Below are positions 45,020-47,500 of a DNA stretch of 47,500 nt, in pieces (within the stretch, counting starts at the first letter, position 1; the number at the start of each line of letters is the position of its first letter). The notes beneath the pieces are model-generated. The model made no database searches and was not told the DNA's origin. It worked only from the letters and a program-made list of their open reading frames with translations. This stretch comes from Symbiodinium natans. Taxonomy: Eukaryota > Sar > Dinophyceae > Suessiales > Symbiodiniaceae. The translations under genes and the position numbers were made by a program. The DNA lies in NCBI GenBank assembly GCA_905221605.1, contig CAJNDS010002455.1:301467-348966 (forward strand), in the 5' to 3' direction.

Positions 45020-45049
45020 GGCAAGAGTCTGCGAGCAGCAGCTTCTGCG
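45020..45049 (+). CDS. Possible short exon in phase with the previous one
   Basis: GAGCTCAGCAG| then one base completing the split codon, ARVCEQQLLRH. The downstream boundary is unclear: no GT follows before the CCCTAAA array, and a GA donor after CAT would keep phase 0. Confidence 0.35.
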
Positions 45050-45209
45050 CCATGAAGCCCCTAAACCCTAAACCCTAAACCCTAAACCCTAAACCCTAAA
45101 CCCTAAACCCTAAACCCTAAACCCTAAACCCTAAACCCTAAACCCTAAACTCCAAGCTATATAAACCTTTGACCCAAAGCCCTGCACCATCCCTCCTTTG
45201 ACGTCAAAG
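45050..45209 (+). repeat. CCCTAAA array
   Basis: Clean CCCTAAA heptamers at 45061-45150, then unique sequence ending GACGTCAAAG. Confidence 0.65.
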
Positions 45210-45251
45210 GCGGCCTGCCTGGCGGCCGTCGAAGCCGCTGCAACCTTAGGG
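45210..45251 (+). CDS. Internal exon of 14 codons, unknown gene
   Basis: GACGTCAAAG| then AACLAAVEAAATLG, phase 0-0, then GTTAGGGTTAGGG-like repeats. Confidence 0.45.
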
Positions 45252-46172
45252 GTTAGGGTTAGGGTTTCTGTTTTTTTAAGCTCAGGGTTAGGGTTTAGGG
45301 TTTAGGGTTTAGGGTTTAGGGTTTAGGGTTTAGGGTTTAGGGTTTAGGGTTTAGGGTTTAGGGTTTAGGGTTTAGGGTTCAGGGTTTTGGGTTTTTGGTT
45401 TTTGGGTTCAGGGTTTAGGGTTTTTGGGTTCAGGCTTAGGATTTTCGGGTTCTGGGGGTTAGGGTTTGGGGTTTCTGTTTTTTCTTGCACAGTTTTTTGT
45501 GTCCAGGGTTCAGGACATGGGGGTTTGTGCGGGGGTTCATATGGGCTCAGAGTTGAGGGTCTGGGAGTTTATATGATTTTGGGGTCTGGGGTTTGGGGTG
45601 TTTGACTTTGGGTCTCGGGTTCAGGGTTCAGAACCTGAGAGTGTTAGTGGTTGATATGATCTTGGGAAATAGAGTCCACCTTAAAGCCGCGCTCCAGCCG
45701 GGGACGGGGGTGACGGGGGGTCAGGTAAAACCTGGACCCTAAACCCGAAGTCTCTCAAACCTCAAACATACATCCCTCACCCAATCCAAAGAACCCTTTC
45801 AGGGCTTTTGGGCTCGTACTCCTGAAACCCTGAACCCAAAATCCTAATCCTCCAAGTTCCCTCCGCAATTGAGGCCACCAAGCCCTAAGACCCTAAGACC
45901 CGTAAGGCCCGTAAGACCTGTAAGGCCCTAAGACCCTAAGCCGCTAATCCAAAACCCCAAGACACTAAGACCCTGAGACCCTCGACCTGCATTTTTCCCG
46001 AAACCCAAAACCCTCAACCCTAAACCCTAGACCCACCCTGAACACCCTAAACCTGAACACCCTAAACCCTAAACCCTAAACCCTAAACCCTAAACCCTAA
46101 ACCCTAAACCCTAAACCCTAAACCCTAAACCCTAAACCCTAAACCCTAAACCCTAAACCCTAAACCCCACAG
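45252..46172. repeat. Intron-like: TTTAGGG to CCCTAAA
   Basis: TTTAGGG array 45288-45385, loose G-rich variants to 45640, unique sequence, CCCTAAGA-type units 45880-45985, CCCTAAA array 46060-46166, ending CCCCACAG. Confidence 0.6.
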
Positions 46173-46255
46173 AAAGGCCCGGGATGCCACGGAGGCGCGC
46201 CGCCGCGCGGAGGACAGCCTCCAGGAGGAGGCCGGGGAGATGGAGCACTTCTGGG
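46173..46255 (+). CDS. Internal exon, coiled-coil segment
   Basis: CCCCACAG| then one base, KARDATEARRRAEDSLQEEA, GEMEHFW and one base, then GTTTAGGG. Strongly charged helix of coiled-coil type. Family not identifiable. Confidence 0.62.
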
Positions 46256-47500
46256 GTTTAGGGTTTAGGGTTTAGGGTTCAGCATCTCATGTCCAAGCCT
46301 TCACTAGTCAAGCAGCTTGTCAAGCGTTGGAAAAAAAACCCCACCCACCCAAGAAACCCATAACATTGAGAAAATACAAAGTTCAATCAATACATTTTCA
46401 GTAGGCTTATAGCTCAAAAGTCCGCCCAAAACCTAATCTAACTTTTTGGAAGCAAAACAGAACGTGACATCCTGAAGCCGGTGAAGCTCGGTTTTGGTCA
46501 AAAATCCAGGGCCCCCCCGGGTGGAAAAAAACCATTTGGTCACGAAGGGGGTCAGGGTTTAGGCCCCCCCCGGGTGGAAAAAACCATTTGGTCACGAAGG
46601 GGGTCAGGGTTTAGGGCCCCCCCGGGGTGGAAAAAAACCATTTGGTCACGAAGGGGGTCAGGGTTTAGGGCCCCCCCGGGTGGAAAAAAACCATTTGGTC
46701 ACGAAGGGGGTCAGGGTTTAGGGCCCCCCCGGGGTGGAAAAAAACCATTTGGTCACGAAGGGGTCAGGGTTTAGGGCCCCCCCGGGTGGAAAAAAACCAT
46801 TTGGTCACGAAGGGGGTCAGGGTTTAGGGCCCAAAGGCTCGGTTTTGATCAAAAATCCAGAAAACGAGAGCCCACCCAGAAGCGTCGATTTCAGTACTAA
46901 AAAATCGCATTTTGAACTGGGACCCGGGCCGATCCTGGGGTCCCCCCTCATTTGGGGTGTTTTTGGAGGCACGGCCCAGGAAAAAAAACCATTTGGTCAC
47001 GAAGAGGGTCAGGGTTTAGGGCCCAGAAAAAAAACAACATGGTCACGAAGGTCATTAGGGTTTAAATATACATAGTAAGAGAGGGTTTAGGATTTAGGGT
47101 GTAGGGTTTAGGGTTTAGGGTTTAGGGTCTAGGGTCTAGGGTTTTGGGTGTTCAGGGTTTAGGGTGTTCACGGTTTTGGGGTTTAGGGGTTCAGGGGGGT
47201 TTAGGGGGTTTGGGGTCTTTTTCGGCGAATAGGGGGTTTAGGGCTTAGGGTTTAGGTTTTAGGGTTTAGGGTTTAGGGTTGAGGAATGAGGTTTTCTCAA
47301 AACTGAAGGCTCATAGAGAAAGAAGCCCGCGACTCCTCCAATCAGATCCCGAATTTACTGTACGTACATAGGGTTTAGGGTTTATTTAGGGTTCAGGGTT
47401 TCTCAACCCTAAAGCCTAAACCCCAAACCTAGACCTTAGACCCTAAACCCTAAACCCTAAACCCTAAACCCTAAACCCCAAACCCCAAACCCCACACCGC
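46256..47500. repeat. 53-bp tandem satellite and telomere-like repeats, no gene seen
   Basis: TTTAGGG 46256-46278, unique AT-richer sequence, the tandem repeat at about 46500-46829, a unique segment, two decayed satellite units (46980-47060), TTTAGGG variants 47075-47280, and CCCTAAA from 47404 to the end. Confidence 0.6.
46500..46829. repeat. Tandem repeat, six units of 52-54 bp
   Basis: Unit: GGGCCCCCCCGGGTGG, an A-run, CCATTTGGTCACGAAGGGGG, TCAGGGTTTA. Each unit ends in a telomere-like TCAGGGTTTAGG. The array is bracketed by two copies of GCTCGGTTTTGGTCAAAAAT (46487 and 46828, one mismatch). Its ORFs are by-products. Confidence 0.9.

Noticed and set aside
46481-47075. Two overlapping ORFs with repeated PPGGKKPFGHEGGQG
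   Set aside because: Translation of the 53-bp satellite; there is no sign of selection for the frame, and unit length varies (52-54), breaking the frame.
1-47500. A chromosome end
   Set aside because: Telomere-type arrays occur in both orientations along the whole window, with exons between them, and neither window edge is a long uniform array.
1-47500. CRISPR-like alternation of short repeats and unique spacers
   Set aside because: Repeat blocks vary in length and orientation and spacers vary widely; no cas genes; the sequence is eukaryotic.

Overview
The window looks like nuclear DNA from a dinoflagellate or a close relative. The evidence is the plant/alga-type telomere heptamer (TTTAGGG/CCCTAAA) scattered through every kilobase in both orientations, many very short exons that all read on the + strand, several apparent GA splice donors, and a spliced-leader-like sequence inside an LTR. 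Nothing suggests bacterial or organellar DNA. No rRNA, tRNA or CRISPR array was seen.

Layout. 1-13182: telomere-like arrays alternating with 50-120 bp GC-rich coding islands. 13183-22024: a complete LTR retrotransposon, antisense to the exons, with two LTRs that look identical by eye (287 bp each), a 5-bp target duplication (TAGGG) within a telomere-like array, a half-tRNA(iMet)-type primer site, a polypurine tract, and one intact 2609-codon ORF with CCCH fingers, a WW-like domain and an S1/cold-shock-like domain but no recognisable protease, integrase, reverse transcriptase or RNase H. 22030-47500: the telomere-like/exon mosaic resumes, with fragments resembling an OTU cysteine protease (30988-31214), DcpS-type decapping scavenger (36782-36872) and a PPR-like protein (40697-40890).

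The main pattern is the way exons sit in the repeats. On the + strand most coding islands follow CCCTAAA arrays ending in AG and are followed by TTTAGGG arrays, often directly as exon|GTTTAGGG. The repeats therefore appear to be intron ends: TTTAGGG at the 5' end and CCCTAAA at the 3' end, which would pair in the pre-mRNA. Three exon series keep reading phase: 4825-7572 (four exons), 38381-39443 (four) and 43547-44444 (three, ending in a stop). One predicted 96-nt intron (40601-40696) is almost wholly TTTAGGG units and is flanked by a 21-nt near-perfect direct repeat of coding sequence. Intron interiors carry several small terminal-inverted-repeat families.

Limits: exon calls come from hand translation, splice-site inspection and phase only. 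Most exons cannot be assigned to a family, gene boundaries are unknown, and no searches were run.
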